From Deltaproteobacteria bacterium (lineage in GTDB: Bacteria > Desulfobacterota > Binatia > HRBIN30 > CADEER01): 64,000 bases of DNA. The position numbers were made by a program, and so were the translations under genes. The stretch lies in assembly GCA_029262455.1 (NCBI GenBank), contig JAJCZJ010000122.1, positions 25,866 to 89,865 on the forward strand, in the 5' to 3' direction. Below the pieces are notes generated by a model that was not told the origin of the DNA, ran no database searches, and saw nothing but the letters and a program-made list of their open reading frames with translations. Positions 1 through 10,541 of the stretch are shown here, one piece after another (the stretch's first letter is position 1; each line of letters opens with the position of its first letter).

Positions 1-795
1 TACCCCGAGTTGCCCATCAGCGAAGACGGCCCCTTTCCGATTGTATTGTTCAGCCACGGGTTCGGCGGCTTTCGCCAAGCCAACTCGATGAACGCAGCAG
101 GGGTTGCTTCCTGGGGCTTCATCGTCGCCTCGACGGATCATCTCGAACGCGGCCTCACCGAGGTTTCGCTACCCGGAACCCATCCCGGTCCGATTCGCGA
201 TACCGAAGACATGCTGGCCATGATCGACCTGCTGGAATCGGAGAACGTTACCGCCGGCGGTCCCTTCGCCGGCGCCGTCGATGCGTCGCTGGTCGCAGCA
301 ACCGGCCACTCCGCCGGTGGCGGCGCTTCCCTGCGCATCCTCGAAGATCCGCGCATCGACGCCGTGGTCGGTTACGCAGCAGCCGGTAGCGCCACCAACG
401 AGTCGAACAAGCCGGTGATGCTGATCGGTGCCGCCGGCGACATTGCCGTGACATCAGAGCGAACACGCGAAGCCTTCGACGGTCTCAATCCACCGAAGCG
501 GCTCGTCATTGTCGCCGAGACCGGGCACAACAGCTTCACCGACCAATGTCCGGGAATCCGCGAGCTCGGCGGACTCGCCAGCCTGCCACTGCCGATTCCC
601 GACAATCTCGTCCGCCTCGGCGACGACGGCTGCTCGGATCTAGAGTTCCCGGCCGAGCGCGCCTACGGCATCTTCCAGCACTTCACGGTCGCACATCTGC
701 GCGACGCCTTCGGCATCGACGAAACGCCAACCGGACTCGGTCCGGGCATCGCCAACGCATTCGACGTAGCGATCGAATACCGCGACACCGAATAG
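1..795 (+). CDS. Alpha/beta hydrolase, lipase/PAF-acetylhydrolase/PET-hydrolase-like (5' truncated)
   Basis: The reading frame is open from base 1, so the N-terminus lies outside the window. Visible are an oxyanion-hole segment (VLFSHGFGGF), the nucleophile elbow GHSAGG, and a late His in ETGHNSF, which together make an alpha/beta-hydrolase catalytic triad. The order resembles dienelactone-hydrolase-like or cutinase-like esterases (chlorophyllase/PAF-AH clan). The substrate is probably an ester, but the sequence does not say which. The segment after the His contains Cys residues (DQC, DGC) that could form a disulphide, fitting an exported enzyme; the missing signal peptide cannot be checked. 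A GC-rich hairpin follows the stop. Confidence 0.8.
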   Translation, partial: YPELPISEDGPFPIVLFSHGFGGFRQANSMNAAGVASWGFIVASTDHLERGLTEVSLPGTHPGPIRDTEDMLAMIDLLESENVTAGGPFAGAVDASLVAATGHSAGGGASLRILEDPRIDAVVGYAAAGSATNESNKPVMLIGAAGDIAVTSERTREAFDGLNPPKRLVIVAETGHNSFTDQCPGIRELGGLASLPLPIPDNLVRLGDDGCSDLEFPAERAYGIFQHFTVAHLRDAFGIDETPTGLGPGIANAFDVAIEYRDTE

Positions 796-813
796 ACACC
801 ACCATACATCCCA

Positions 814-857
814 GCCGGCGCGAAAGGCCAACTTCGGATGGTCTTTCGCGCTCCGGC
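814..857 (+). terminator. GC-rich hairpin after the hydrolase gene
   Basis: A 9-bp perfect stem, GCGCGAAAG (818-826) with CTTTCGCGC (843-851), is extended by GCCG/CGGC (814-817, 854-857) across a 2-nt bulge. It starts 18 bp after the stop codon. No U-tract follows, so it may be a weak or factor-assisted terminator, or a transcript-end stabiliser. Confidence 0.4.
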
Positions 858-858
858 C

Positions 859-1038
859 AGCCCGCATTTCTCACCAGGTTTCGTCGCGAGAGCGTGGAGG
901 GGCGTGCGGATCAAGGCCGCACGGAGTGAGGCGCCCGGAGGCATCCCTTAACAGGCTGTCGAGGACGGCGAGGGAGTACGGCCTTGAGACGCTTGCCCAT
1001 CTGCGCTCGCAGCAGAAAGCTGGTGAGATATGCGGGCT
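859..1038. mobile_element. MITE-like 180-bp element with 24-bp terminal inverted repeats
   Basis: Bases 859-882 and 1015-1038 are inverted copies matching at 22 of 24 positions (core AGCCCGCAT.TCTCACCAG.TTTC). The interior has no credible gene. The right terminus contains the first two bases of the vapC stop codon (1037-1039), so the element end defines the toxin C-terminus. No obvious target-site duplication was seen. This is inferred from structure only. Confidence 0.45.
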
Positions 1039-1471
1039 AGGACAATGGATTCCGCAGCCGTAGCTCCGGGAACAGAGCAAAGTCGCGATCGGCGGTGAGC
1101 AGTTCGTCGACACCATGCGCCACGCAGATCGCAGCAACTCTGGCGTCGTGAACCACCGCACCAAGAACACGAGGCCGACAGACGAAGGACTCGAGAACCG
1201 CAAGGAAGTCCTCCGTTTCGCCCAGCAACAAGCTCGTCGGAGAACCTGTCCACGCTTCGATCTGCCGCCAAGCCTGCGCGGTCGAACTCGCCGAGTCCTT
1301 CCAGATGCGGGGATTCGTCACGACGCTGACGAACTCATAAAGACATGGCCATGGAATCGCCCACCCGCCGCGCCCCTGCGCCAACGCACGCATCTCGGCC
1401 TTGGCAGCATCGTGATGGCGCGACTCGCGGCGGTGCGCATAAACGAGAATATTGGTGTCGACAGCGATCAC
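1037..1471 (-). CDS. vapC: VapC-type PIN-domain ribonuclease toxin (copy 1)
   Basis: A 144-residue PIN domain. It opens with MIAVDTNILVYAH, holding the first acidic metal ligand (Asp5). A mid-protein Glu lies in LYEFVSVVTNP, and C-terminal acids in VHDARVAAI and TADRDF complete the usual four-acid Mg-binding site of VapC RNases. The start is a GTG overlapping the vapB stop (GTGA), the standard translational coupling of these pairs. By family it cleaves tRNA or other RNA when free of VapB. The stop codon lies in the terminal repeat of the adjacent MITE-like element, so the last residues may be element-derived. It is a close architectural twin of the pair at 22.6-23.2 kb. Confidence 0.9.
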   Translation of the reverse strand: MIAVDTNILVYAHRRESRHHDAAKAEMRALAQGRGGWAIPWPCLYEFVSVVTNPRIWKDSASSTAQAWRQIEAWTGSPTSLLLGETEDFLAVLESFVCRPRVLGAVVHDARVAAICVAHGVDELLTADRDFALFPELRLRNPLS

Positions 1472-1716
1472 TGAGAATGCGATCCGCCGTAAATCTCGGC
1501 TCGCAGGTCCTGCCAGGACAGTGCCTCGAGCGGATCGGACGCTTCTGGGTCGCCCACACTCGCGTCGGGCATCGCGTAGGCACCGGGCAAAGCGCGCTCC
1601 GACAATATTCGACGCAAGCCCTCTTCCACGACAGCCCTGAACGGCTTGCCTACACTCTTCGCGTAGCGCTTCGCGCGATCCAGCAGAACATCCTGGATCT
1701 CAATCGTCGTCTTCAT
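1468..1716 (-). CDS. vapB: VapB-type antitoxin (copy 1)
   Basis: An 82-residue protein. Its N-terminus (MKTTIEIQDVLLDRAKRYA) is a ribbon-helix-helix type DNA-binding segment as in VapB/DUF2191 antitoxins. The acidic tail (residues 50-82, ending DLRAEIYGGSHSQ) is expected to wrap and block the PIN toxin. It overlaps vapC by 4 nt. There is no Shine-Dalgarno before the ATG; instead the start codon lies inside an operator-like palindrome. The mRNA may therefore be leaderless, and the VapBC complex probably autorepresses by covering its own start region. Confidence 0.88.
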   Translation of the reverse strand: MKTTIEIQDVLLDRAKRYAKSVGKPFRAVVEEGLRRILSERALPGAYAMPDASVGDPEASDPLEALSWQDLRAEIYGGSHSQ

Positions 1717-1757
1717 GGGGGCCCATACTACCCACCCCTACTAGTATGGGCAACCCG
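1715..1757 (-). promoter_or_regulatory. Operator palindromes of vapBC copy 1
   Basis: A perfect 10-bp inverted repeat, GCCCATACTA (1721-1730) and TAGTATGGGC (1742-1751), sits directly upstream of vapB. It can also be read as two boxes: ATGGG-GG-CCCAT (1715-1726), overlapping the start codon, and ATGGG-CAA-CCCGT (1746-1758). The same core is found at the second vapB (23214-23230). Autoregulation by VapBC is family knowledge; binding here is inferred. Confidence 0.65.
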
Positions 1758-1938
1758 TACCACAACTCCCAGCCACGTATCGGCGCATCGGCGCGCTTCG
1801 TACTGCCGGCCTCTCTAAGGGCCCGCCACTTCGCATTTTCTTTGCGAATCAGCTCGGAGTCGGCACCCGATCTCCGCCCAAGCCTCAGGCTCTTCGGCCA
1901 AGAACAACCCTCGGGGAAGTCGTTGGGCTTCCCCCAAA

Positions 1939-4716
1939 TTGTTTTGCAGTTTCGGTTACTATTGTGCTAGTTGCGCAAGAAGTTTTCGAGGATGTCTGGC
2001 TGCGGCCGGGTTGGTATGCCTTGTGTCCTACAGTGCGCCGGCTGCGTCCGCACAAATGTTGCAGACGCAGCGCGTTGGCATCGATCTCCTGGGTGGCGCG
2101 GCGCCCAGTGTGGGCTGCGACTTCGACCTTGGGACGGTGGCTCCGCCCCTTGCCGACTTCGACCTCGAGCTTACGGTTGTCTTGGATAGTGACTTTTCGC
2201 CGCCGCAGGTGGTCTCGGCCGAGATTGCCACGTGCAACACCGGTAGCGGCTCGTTTGTCGGTCCCGTACCGGCGACAGTCCAGGTGCAGGTCAATGGCGG
2301 TTTCCTCAGTGCGGACTCGGTGATTGCCAGCATCCCGGGCGGATTGATCGGCAACGCCTCGGGGGGTCGCCTGGCGTTTCATGCAATGTCGACGACTCCT
2401 CCATCCGAGGATGCGCTGTTTACGACCGACGGCACGCTTGGTGGTCCGGCGATTCAGCTCGCACTTGCCCAGCCTTCCCCTGCCCCAGCTCTCAATCCGC
2501 TAGGAGTCTTCCTGGCTCTCGGCGTCTTGATGCTTCTTGCCTACACACAGTGGAAGAGGGGCCGTTGGCAGGGTTTATCAGCTCTCATTGTGCTCGTGAT
2601 CGGCGGCACCGCTGTGATCGCCTACGCGGTATTTGGCGCGCCGGTTGGTATCGATGATCCGGCCGACTCCAATCCTTTGAACGAGCGGGCTGAGCTCCTT
2701 GCTGGGTTCGCGATGGAAGAGCAAGGCGGTCTTGCAGTCCGCGTCGATATCGCCAACCTCGAGCGACCGACCTTTACGCCGACCGTCACTCCCACCGATA
2801 CCCCGACCGCGACCCCAACGAACACGCCAACGGATACTCCGACACCGACACCAACGGACACGCCAACGGACACTCCGACGCTGACACCAACAGGCACGCC
2901 GACGGATACTCCGACACAGACACAATCGGGCACACCGACGGATACTCCTACTGCAACGCCGACGAGCACGCCGACGGAGACTCCAACCCAGACTCCGACG
3001 GACACACCGACGGATACTCCCACCGATACACCGACACAGACACCGACAGGCACACCGACGGAGACTCCTACGGAGACACCAACCGGTACGCCGACGGATA
3101 CTCCAACCCAGACACCGACGATCACCCCGACTGAGACACCGACGGAAACGCCGACGGATACGCCGACGGAGACTCCTTCGGAGACACCGACAGAAACACC
3201 CACGGCTACCCCGACTGCCACACCGAGCAGCACCCCGGACCCACGATGCAACGGTCTCACCTCCGGCATGACGTGCGACGCAGACGTTGGTGGCGTGCCG
3301 AGCACATGCGACAACGGGGCTTGCGCAAGCTGCGAACCGATGAGGGATCCTTCCCCCCGGTACGTCGACAACCTGGACGGAACGGTCACCGATCGGACGA
3401 CGTGTTTCGTATGGGAGAAGAAAGAAGACGCGAGCGGTCTACACGACAAAGACGACACCTATCCCTGGGCTTGTTACGATCAGGGATCGACTCCGTCTAG
3501 CTGCGCAGGGGCTTGCTGGTGCCAACCCGACGCCGCGTCCGCTGCATCATGCCCGGGTCTAATGGACAATCCTGGCCACCCCGACACCGGATGCGCGGAG
3601 TGCACCGGGCCCTTTACCTGTGACGGCAACACTTCGATGACGGTGCCGCAGTGGGTGAATCAACTAAACGACGTGAGCAACGGCGGCGCCAATTGTTTTG
3701 CGGGCTCCTGCAATTGGCGCATGGCCAAGGCTAATCCTGGCCCGAAAGAGTTGGAGGACATCCTCGATCCTCCGTGTAACGGCACCGACCCCTGCATCGA
3801 CCCGATCTTCGGTCCGCTTCCGCCAAACGGTACGCAAGAGTACTGGTCGGCCACCCTGGGCTCTGGCTTTACTCGCGCTACGGTGGCCGTCAATTCTCGA
3901 AGCGGATCGCTGACGAGCCGCGACCGATATCAAGACGTGAGGGTTCGAGCCGTGCGAGGCGTGCCGCTTGACCCGTGCACGGGCAAGGTCGATGGGACGG
4001 CATGCGACGGGCCCGCGGACTCGGCAGTGCGAACATGCTCGAACCAGGCCTGCGGACCCTGTGTGCCGATCGCGAATCCCAATCCCCGCTACGTCGACAA
4101 CATGGACGGGACGGTCACCGATCGGACGACGTGTTTCGTATGGGAGAAAAAAGAAGACGCGATCGGTCTACACGACAAGGACGCCACCTACCCCTGGGCT
4201 TGTTACGATCAGGGATCCACTCCGTCTACCTGCGCAGGGGCCTGCTGGTGCCAACCCGACGCCGCGTCCGCTGCGGCATGCGTGGCTCTAATGGATAATC
4301 TGGGTCAACCTGATCACGGCTGCGCGCAGTGCACCGGGGCCTTCACCTGTAACGGCAGCACTTCGATGACGGTGCCGCAGTGGATTAACCAGCTCAACGA
4401 GGCGAGCAACGGCGGCATCAATTGCTTTGCGGGTTCTTGCAATTGGCGCATGGCTAAGGCGGACAACAAACCGCCAGGATTTACTCCTGGCCCGAAAGAA
4501 TTGGAAGCCATCCTCGATCCTCCGTGTAACGGCACCGATCCCTGTATCGACCCGATCTTTGGTCCGCTTCCGCCAGTCGGTGATCAAGAGTACTGGTCGG
4601 CGACCGTGGGCTTTGGCAGTACACGTTCTACGGTGACTGTCAATTTTCGAAACGGATCGGTGGCGCCCCGTGACCGATATATCGCCAATAGGGTTCGTGC
4701 TGTGCGGGGTCCGTAG
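1939..4716 (+). CDS. Secreted/membrane protein with PT-repeat linker and two DUF1566 (Lcl C-terminal) modules
   Basis: A protein of about 925 residues starting at a TTG; the exact start is uncertain because no clear ribosome site was seen. Residues 15-38 look like a signal peptide ending ASA-Q. Two hydrophobic helices follow (about 185-200 and 213-232). Residues about 275-433 are (TPT-D/E-TP)n repeats. The rest is two Cys-rich modules (434-677 and 678-925), each with the DUF1566 signature [14 protein letters not shown] and WEKK and a terminal R-V-R-A-V-R-G motif. The modules are nearly identical at DNA level over long stretches, pointing to a recent internal duplication. DUF1566 occurs in exported adhesin- or fimbria-associated proteins; no activity can be assigned. 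Confidence 0.8.
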   Translation: MFCSFGYYCASCARSFRGCLAAAGLVCLVSYSAPAASAQMLQTQRVGIDLLGGAAPSVGCDFDLGTVAPPLADFDLELTVVLDSDFSPPQVVSAEIATCNTGSGSFVGPVPATVQVQVNGGFLSADSVIASIPGGLIGNASGGRLAFHAMSTTPPSEDALFTTDGTLGGPAIQLALAQPSPAPALNPLGVFLALGVLMLLAYTQWKRGRWQGLSALIVLVIGGTAVIAYAVFGAPVGIDDPADSNPLNERAELLAGFAMEEQGGLAVRVDIANLERPTFTPTVTPTDTPTATPTNTPTDTPTPTPTDTPTDTPTLTPTGTPTDTPTQTQSGTPTDTPTATPTSTPTETPTQTPTDTPTDTPTDTPTQTPTGTPTETPTETPTGTPTDTPTQTPTITPTETPTETPTDTPTETPSETPTETPTATPTATPSSTPDPRCNGLTSGMTCDADVGGVPSTCDNGACASCEPMRDPSPRYVDNLDGTVTDRTTCFVWEKKEDASGLHDKDDTYPWACYDQGSTPSSCAGACWCQPDAASAASCPGLMDNPGHPDTGCAECTGPFTCDGNTSMTVPQWVNQLNDVSNGGANCFAGSCNWRMAKANPGPKELEDILDPPCNGTDPCIDPIFGPLPPNGTQEYWSATLGSGFTRATVAVNSRSGSLTSRDRYQDVRVRAVRGVPLDPCTGKVDGTACDGPADSAVRTCSNQACGPCVPIANPNPRYVDNMDGTVTDRTTCFVWEKKEDAIGLHDKDATYPWACYDQGSTPSTCAGACWCQPDAASAAACVALMDNLGQPDHGCAQCTGAFTCNGSTSMTVPQWINQLNEASNGGINCFAGSCNWRMAKADNKPPGFTPGPKELEAILDPPCNGTDPCIDPIFGPLPPVGDQEYWSATVGFGSTRSTVTVNFRNGSVAPRDRYIANRVRAVRGP
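2764..3237 (+). repeat. In-frame Thr-Pro-Thr repeat tract
   Basis: A degenerate 12-nt tandem unit coding TPT(D/E/Q/G)-type tetrapeptides, about 160 residues long, lies inside the DUF1566 protein. The antisense reading gives a long [11 protein letters not shown] open frame that should not be annotated. Tracts of the same style occur in the next gene (about 6060-6270 and 7225-7850) and, shorter, at about 17746-17920. Confidence 0.9.
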
Positions 4717-4863
4717 GAGGGCCCGGGGCCAATCTTAGAATAGCTACCAACGCTGAAGTTGACGCCAGCTGCGAGCACCACACGCCAACGCTGGAATGCA
4801 ACAAATCTCCAACTAATTGGGCTATCCGCTCCGCTGTGCTCTCTGCAGTACTATCCGCTTCTC

Positions 4864-4892
4864 TTGCAATAGTTCAATTGCAGTCGTAAAAC
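4864..4892 (+). promoter_or_regulatory. Possible sigma-70-type promoter with overlapping inverted repeat
   Basis: TTGCAA (4864-4869), a 17-bp spacer and TAAAAC (4887-4892) match the -35/-10 consensus at 4 of 6 bases each. A perfect inverted repeat TGCAAT-N6-ATTGCA (4865-4882) overlaps it and could be an operator. It lies about 115 bp before the chosen start of the next gene. Weak evidence. Confidence 0.3.
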
Positions 4893-5006
4893 CGCAGCTC
4901 ACGATGATCTAGTTGGGTAAGAAACGCCCTTGAACCGGGATGCTTCAGGGAATTGTGATCAAGGTTCTTCGGCGCCTTCGACCAGATGGTGAGGGAGAAG
5001 CAACGC

Positions 5007-8000
5007 ATGGCACACGACCTGACGATCTCTTCGCTTCTTCGCTCCTCCTTCCGGCGATCCTCCCGCCGAACTCTCGCCGCAACCGCGATCACTACGCTCA
5101 TTGTCGCGACAGCGAGCACGAGCGCAGCAGCTCCGTTGGACCCCGCGGCGTTCACCTCGCTCGGAGCGTGGCCGGTCGCTGACGGTACCTACACGATCGA
5201 CTCCGATGCACTCACGCTGAACGGACCCGGTGGGATGTTCACCGGAGTTCTCAGCAGCGGCATCGCAGTATTCACGTTCGACAGTATCAGCGTAAGCGCT
5301 GGGCAAATCGTTCTCGGCCAGGGATGCGCGCGTCCCGCGGCTCTCCTGTCGAAGGCGGGTCTAACGGTGCTTGGGCTCATCGATTTCAACGGAGGCGTCG
5401 GCGTGGAAGGCGCGGGCGGCGTGGGCGGCGGCGGCGTTCGTGGTTGCGGCGGCAACGCCGGCGGAGCACCCGCCAGCGGGTGCTCCTTTTGCAATGGCAG
5501 CCCTGGCGCGGGTAGCGGTGGCGGCAACGCCAGCGGTTCGCGGGGCGGCGGCGGCGGCGGGTTTGGCGGGTTCGGCGGCGGCGGGCAAGGTGGCGGCTCC
5601 GGCGGCGGGACCTATGGCGATATCCAAGTTTCGCTCGACGGCGGCAGCGGCGGAGGTGGAGCCGGACGACTTACGAGCCCCGCATTCGGTGGAGGGGGCG
5701 GAGGAGGAGCCCTCGAGTTGGGAGCTATCGGCTCAGTGACCGTTAGCAGTGGCGGTCTGGTTCGGGCGAACGGCGGCCCCAGCAGCCAGGGTGGAGGCGG
5801 AAATTCCGGCGGCGGCGGTAGCGGGGGAGGCATCTTGGTTCACGGGATGAACGTCAACCTCTTTAGCGAGCCGAGCATCACTGCCGTCGGCGGTGCCGGT
5901 CGTGCCGGCGGCGGCAACGGCGGCGGCGGCGGCGGCGGCGGGCGAGTCGCAATCGTCGCACAGCTCCTCGCCGGGATGAGCAATGTCAATGTCGACGGTG
6001 GCATCGCCGCGAAAGCGGGCTTCGCCGGGGATGGTGCCGACGGCAGCATCGTCGCTAATGTTACGACGACCGCGACGCCAACCGTCACGCAGACGCCCAC
6101 CGAGACGCCGACATTCACGCCGACCTCCACGCCCACCGAAACGCCGACACATACACCGACTCAGACCGGTGGCACATCGACTCCGACCAGCACACCAACC
6201 GACACACCGACCGAAACCCCTACAGAGACCCCGACCCACACGCCGACGCAAACGCCGACGGCAACAATGACCAATACTCCGGACCTTGACGGGCTGCTGT
6301 CGCCCGACGACTTCACCTCGCTCGGGCCGTGGCCGGTCACGGGCGGTACGTACACGATCGACTCTGACGCACTCACGCTGAACGGGCCCGGCGGGAATTT
6401 CACCGGAGTTCTCAGCGGCGGCATCGCCGTGTTCACTTTCGACAGCATTACGATAGGAGCCGGCCAGACCGTCGAAGCTCACGGATGCTCGCGTCCGGTG
6501 GCGCTCCTATCGAAGTTGGATCTATCGGTGCTGGGCCTGATCGACCTCGACGGAGGTACCGGTGCGCAAGGCGCGGGCGGCGGTGGCGCCCGTGGCTGCG
6601 GCGGCGACGCCGGCGGAGCACCCGCCAGCGGGTGCTCCTTTTGCAGTGGCAGCCCTGGCGCGGGTAGCGGCGGCGGCGGCGCCAGCGGTTCGCGGGGCGG
6701 CGGCGGCGGCGGGTTCGGCGGCGCGGGCGGCGGCGGGCAGGATGGAGGCGCCGGCGGTCCGCTCTATGGCGATCTCCTGTTTGCACTTGAGGGAGGCAGC
6801 GGCGGTGGTGGAGCCGGAATGTTGCAGGCAAACCCAGCGTTCGGAGGAGGAGGAGGAGGAGGAGCCGTCGAGTTGGGAGCCGCCGGCTCGATGACTGTTG
6901 GCAGCGGCGGTCTCGTTCGGGCGAACGGCGGCGCCAGCGGCCAGGCCGCATCCGGAAACTCTGGTGGTGGAGGTAGCGGCGGTGGCATCCTCGCCCACGC
7001 CCCGAGCGTCACCCTCTCGAGCGTGCCGAGCCTCACTGCGATCGGCGGTGCCGGTCGCGCTGGCGACAGCAACGGCGGCGGCGGTGGTGGTGGCGGGCGA
7101 ATCGTTATCGTCACGGACAACCTTTCCGGGATGGCCAATGTGGACTTATCCGGCGGAATCGCCGCGAAAGTTTTCTTCGCCGACGACGGCTCCGACGGGG
7201 ACTTGACCCTCCGGAGCCTGTCGAGCCCAACGCCAACTTCTACGCCGACTCAGACCCCGACTCAGACACCGACGGACACACCGACAGACACGCCGACGGA
7301 CACGCCGACACAGACTCCGACCGATATACCGACCCAGACTCCGACGGACACACCCACACACACACCGACGGACACACCGACTCACACTCCCACGTACACA
7401 CCAACTCAGACCCCGACGGACACACCGAGCCTGACCCCGACGGACACCCCTACTCACACTCCCACAGAGACGCCAACCATTACCCCGACCGAGACTCCAA
7501 CCGACACCCCGACCGACACACCAACCCAGACACCAACTGATACACCAACCGACACGCCGACACAGACCCCGACCGATACACCAACCAACACACCGACCGA
7601 GACTCCAACCCAGACCCCGACCGATACACCGACTCACACCCCGACCGACACCCCGACCAACACCCCGACCGACACACCGACCCAGACGCCGACGGATACG
7701 CCGACCGACACCCCGACGGACACGCCGACCAACACCCCGACGGATACACCGACCCAGACCCCGACCGACACACCGACCAACACCCCGACCGACACACCAA
7801 CCGAAACGCCCACACAGACTCCGACCAACACACCAACAGCCACACCTACACCAATGGATGTGGACAACGATGGCGTCCCCGATCCAATCGAGGAGTCGGG
7901 ACCGAACGGCGGCGACTCGAACGGCGACGGCACAGCCGATTCGCAGCAGGCCAACGTCTCAACGTTGCCCTTGCCGAACGGCAACTTCGTGACGATGGTG

Positions 8001-8513
8001 GCATCCGGAGGCTGTGGGGAAACCCGCGAGGTGGAAACGGTCAGCGAAGAGCAGGTTGGCGACGATCCGCAATTCCTCTATCCGCTCGGCTTGGTCGCGT
8101 TCGTGCTTCCGTGCACGAGTGCCGACATCACGTTACTGTTCCACGGGGTTCCCGACCTATCCCAGGCCATCTACCGCAAGTTCGGTCCAGTAGCGCCGGC
8201 GTTTGGTGCCCCACAATTCTACACACTCCCCGGCGTCACCTTCGGAACGACACTGATCGCCGGGCAAACCGTGGCTACCGCGTCATTCTCGTTGACGGAC
8301 GGCCTGCTCGGCGACGACACTCCCGCCGGCGACGGAATCGTCGATCAGGGTGGTCCGGCACTTCCCGGTATCGCCATGGCCCCAACACTCACGCCCTCGA
8401 CGCTCGGAGTCGGGGTGCTCACCCTCATGTTACTCGGATTCTTCGCGATTGTGCGGCTCAGAGCCGAACGACCGATCCTCAACCCGACAAGGACCAGAAG
8501 GAGCTCGACGTAA
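5007..8513 (+). CDS. Surface protein: duplicated Gly-rich modules, PT linkers, Ca-binding repeats, choice-of-anchor-U-like C-terminus
   Basis: About 1168 residues. The ATG at 5007 is preferred over one 21 nt upstream because GAGGGAG lies about 10 nt before it and the product begins directly with a twin-Arg-rich signal peptide ending STSAAA. Two homologous modules (FTSLG.WPV...[16 protein letters not shown]) each run into about 200 residues of Gly-rich loops with conserved [15 protein letters not shown], and are separated by short and long TPT repeats. Near the end [10 protein letters not shown] and DSNGDGTAD resemble thrombospondin-type-3 Ca-binding repeats. These are followed by a domain with [10 protein letters not shown] and [13 protein letters not shown], as in choice-of-anchor U proteins, and a last TM helix with a basic tail. 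It is probably a cell-surface structural protein. Confidence 0.8.
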   Translation: MAHDLTISSLLRSSFRRSSRRTLAATAITTLIVATASTSAAAPLDPAAFTSLGAWPVADGTYTIDSDALTLNGPGGMFTGVLSSGIAVFTFDSISVSAGQIVLGQGCARPAALLSKAGLTVLGLIDFNGGVGVEGAGGVGGGGVRGCGGNAGGAPASGCSFCNGSPGAGSGGGNASGSRGGGGGGFGGFGGGGQGGGSGGGTYGDIQVSLDGGSGGGGAGRLTSPAFGGGGGGGALELGAIGSVTVSSGGLVRANGGPSSQGGGGNSGGGGSGGGILVHGMNVNLFSEPSITAVGGAGRAGGGNGGGGGGGGRVAIVAQLLAGMSNVNVDGGIAAKAGFAGDGADGSIVANVTTTATPTVTQTPTETPTFTPTSTPTETPTHTPTQTGGTSTPTSTPTDTPTETPTETPTHTPTQTPTATMTNTPDLDGLLSPDDFTSLGPWPVTGGTYTIDSDALTLNGPGGNFTGVLSGGIAVFTFDSITIGAGQTVEAHGCSRPVALLSKLDLSVLGLIDLDGGTGAQGAGGGGARGCGGDAGGAPASGCSFCSGSPGAGSGGGGASGSRGGGGGGFGGAGGGGQDGGAGGPLYGDLLFALEGGSGGGGAGMLQANPAFGGGGGGGAVELGAAGSMTVGSGGLVRANGGASGQAASGNSGGGGSGGGILAHAPSVTLSSVPSLTAIGGAGRAGDSNGGGGGGGGRIVIVTDNLSGMANVDLSGGIAAKVFFADDGSDGDLTLRSLSSPTPTSTPTQTPTQTPTDTPTDTPTDTPTQTPTDIPTQTPTDTPTHTPTDTPTHTPTYTPTQTPTDTPSLTPTDTPTHTPTETPTITPTETPTDTPTDTPTQTPTDTPTDTPTQTPTDTPTNTPTETPTQTPTDTPTHTPTDTPTNTPTDTPTQTPTDTPTDTPTDTPTNTPTDTPTQTPTDTPTNTPTDTPTETPTQTPTNTPTATPTPMDVDNDGVPDPIEESGPNGGDSNGDGTADSQQANVSTLPLPNGNFVTMVASGGCGETREVETVSEEQVGDDPQFLYPLGLVAFVLPCTSADITLLFHGVPDLSQAIYRKFGPVAPAFGAPQFYTLPGVTFGTTLIAGQTVATASFSLTDGLLGDDTPAGDGIVDQGGPALPGIAMAPTLTPSTLGVGVLTLMLLGFFAIVRLRAERPILNPTRTRRSST
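7225..7850 (+). repeat. Long in-frame (TPTDTPTQ)n-coding repeat
   Basis: About 625 bp of degenerate 12-nt units coding TPTDTPT(Q/H/N/E) tetrapeptides, the longest linker of the window. It is likely length-variable by replication slippage. It separates the Gly-rich modules from the C-terminal anchor region, which suits a rigid stalk. Confidence 0.9.
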
Positions 8514-8711
8514 TCCTACGATCCAACGCGTCGGCTCGCTTGCTGAGCTCGCGGGCAACATCCGGACGACATCAACGTTGCGATCCTCATTCCGGCCAGC
8601 ACGCGGACAACGACCAAGTGAAGTACGCCTCGCCCGCTTGCGCTCAGCGCAGCCGAGGCCCTGCTGACGGGGCCCGCTGTCTCCTTGTCGGTGCGCGCAG
8701 TGTGATCCGAC

Positions 8712-10400
8712 TCAGCCCTTCTTCTCCATGCGAGCCCAGGCATCACGCAAAGTCACGGTTCGGTTGAACACCAAAGCTCCGGGCTTTGCGTCGACTTCGT
8801 CGGCGCAGAAATAGCCGAGCCTTTCGAACTGCACCGTCTCACCGGGTTTGACGCCGGCGAGTGCCGGTTCGAGGAAGCAGCGCGGGCGCACTTCCAGCGA
8901 ATTCGGGTTGATTGTCTCCGTGAAGTCCGCGTCTTTGCCTGCGGCTTCGGGGTTCTCGACCTCGAACAGACGATCATAGAGACGCACCTCCGCCTCGACC
9001 GCATGCTCGGCGGACACCCAATGCAGCGTGCCTTTTACTTTGCGACCGTCCGGTGAGTCACCGCCTCGCGTCGCCGGATCATAGGTGCAGCGCAGCTCGA
9101 CAATCTCACCCGCATCGTCCTTGATCACTTCGTTGCAGGTGATGAAGTACGCATAGCGCAACCGCACTTCGCGGCCCGGCGCCAGCCGGAAGAACTTGCG
9201 CGGCGCATCTTCGCGGAAATCTTCCCGCTCGATATACAGCACCTTGGAAAACGGCACCTTGCGCGAACCGGCACCGGGATCTTCCGGGTTGTTCACCGCA
9301 TCGAGCTCATCCGACTCGCCTTCGGGATAGTTGTCGATGACGACGCGAAGCGGATCTATTACGGCCATATAGCGGTTGGAAACTGAATTTAGATGCTCGC
9401 GCACCGCATGCTCGAGCATGGCGACATCCACCGTGCTATCGCGCTTGGCAATCCCGATGCGCTCACAAAACGCGCGAATCGCTTCCGGCGGATAGCCGCG
9501 GCGACGCAGCCCGGCGATCGTCGGCATGCGCGGATCGGTCCAACCATCGACGTGCTTCTCCGCAACCAGCCGCAGCAACTTGCGCTTACTCAACACCGTG
9601 TAGTTGAGGTTCAGCCGCGCGAATTCGATCTGCTGCGGATGGCTCGGTGTCTCCAACTCGTCGAGTACCCAGTTGTACAAGGGCCGGTGGTCTTCGAACT
9701 CGAGCGTGCAGAGGGAATGCGTGATCTTCTCCTCTGCATCAGAGAGGCAATGCGTGTAGTCGTACATCGGATAGATACACCACTTGTCGCCGGTGCGGTG
9801 ATGCGTGACGCGACGAATCCGATACAGCGTCGGGTCGCGCATATTGATGTTGCCGGAGGCCATGTCGATCTTGGCGCGCAGCACGTGCGTGCCGTCCTCG
9901 AACTCGCCGGCGCGCATGCGGCGAAAGAGGTCCAAGTTCTCTTCGACCGATCGGTCCCGGTGCGGACTGTTCTTTCCCGGCTCCGTCAACGTACCGCGGT
10001 ACTCGCGGATCTCCTCGGCGCTCAAGCTATCGACGTAGGCTTTGCCCTTTTCGATCAGGCGTTCGGCGTAAGCGTAAAGCAATTCGAAGTAGTCCGAGGC
10101 AAAGAACTCGTTCTCGCCCCACTCGAAGCCGAGCCAGCGCACATCGCGTTTGATCGAGTCGACGAACTCGGTGTCCTCTTTGGCGGGATTGGTATCGTCG
10201 AAGCGGAGATGGCATTTGCCGCCGTATTCCGACGCCACGCCAAAATTGAGGCAGATCGATTTGGCGTGACCGATATGCAAATACCCATTCGGCTCTGGGG
10301 GAAAGCGAGTTGCCACCCGACCGCCGTGCTTTCCGGAGCGACCATCATCGTCGATGATCGATCGGATAAAGTCCTTGGAATGTTTTTCGTCGTCGCTCAT
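8712..10400 (-). CDS. glnS: Glutaminyl-tRNA synthetase
   Basis: About 562 residues, a class I synthetase charging tRNA-Gln in the cytoplasm. The HIGH signature is in [16 protein letters not shown] and the KMSKS-like loop is VLSKRKLL. Gln/Glu-family features include [16 protein letters not shown] and a C-terminal beta-barrel anticodon-binding part with YFCADEVD. The frame also permits a GTG 12 nt upstream; the ATG at 10400 is preferred because GGTGGA lies just before it. Length fits bacterial GlnRS. It converges with the preceding surface-protein gene and lies divergent from the enoyl-CoA hydratase gene. A dedicated GlnRS implies the organism need not rely only on GatCAB for Gln-tRNA. Confidence 0.96.
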   Translation of the reverse strand: MSDDEKHSKDFIRSIIDDDGRSGKHGGRVATRFPPEPNGYLHIGHAKSICLNFGVASEYGGKCHLRFDDTNPAKEDTEFVDSIKRDVRWLGFEWGENEFFASDYFELLYAYAERLIEKGKAYVDSLSAEEIREYRGTLTEPGKNSPHRDRSVEENLDLFRRMRAGEFEDGTHVLRAKIDMASGNINMRDPTLYRIRRVTHHRTGDKWCIYPMYDYTHCLSDAEEKITHSLCTLEFEDHRPLYNWVLDELETPSHPQQIEFARLNLNYTVLSKRKLLRLVAEKHVDGWTDPRMPTIAGLRRRGYPPEAIRAFCERIGIAKRDSTVDVAMLEHAVREHLNSVSNRYMAVIDPLRVVIDNYPEGESDELDAVNNPEDPGAGSRKVPFSKVLYIEREDFREDAPRKFFRLAPGREVRLRYAYFITCNEVIKDDAGEIVELRCTYDPATRGGDSPDGRKVKGTLHWVSAEHAVEAEVRLYDRLFEVENPEAAGKDADFTETINPNSLEVRPRCFLEPALAGVKPGETVQFERLGYFCADEVDAKPGALVFNRTVTLRDAWARMEKKG

Positions 10401-10541
10401 TTTCGTTTCCACCGCCTCACCGCAACCGCTTTACGCCAAACAAGGCACGAAATCGACCGGAGCATAGCACCCAGCCGTGTACATCGGTCGGGGAATTCTC
10501 TACGAGGGTAGAATCCAGCAACCGCAAGGACGGCCCGACCC

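Noticed and set aside
2622..3458. 278-residue minus-strand ORF rich in VGVSVGV
   Set aside because: It is the antisense reading of the TPT repeat tract; composition is repeat-driven with no ribosome site or domain. The same applies to 7240-7984 minus.
9393..10511. 372-residue plus-strand ORF over glnS
   Set aside because: Complete overlap with glnS on the opposite strand, with glnS motifs intact; a high-GC shadow frame.
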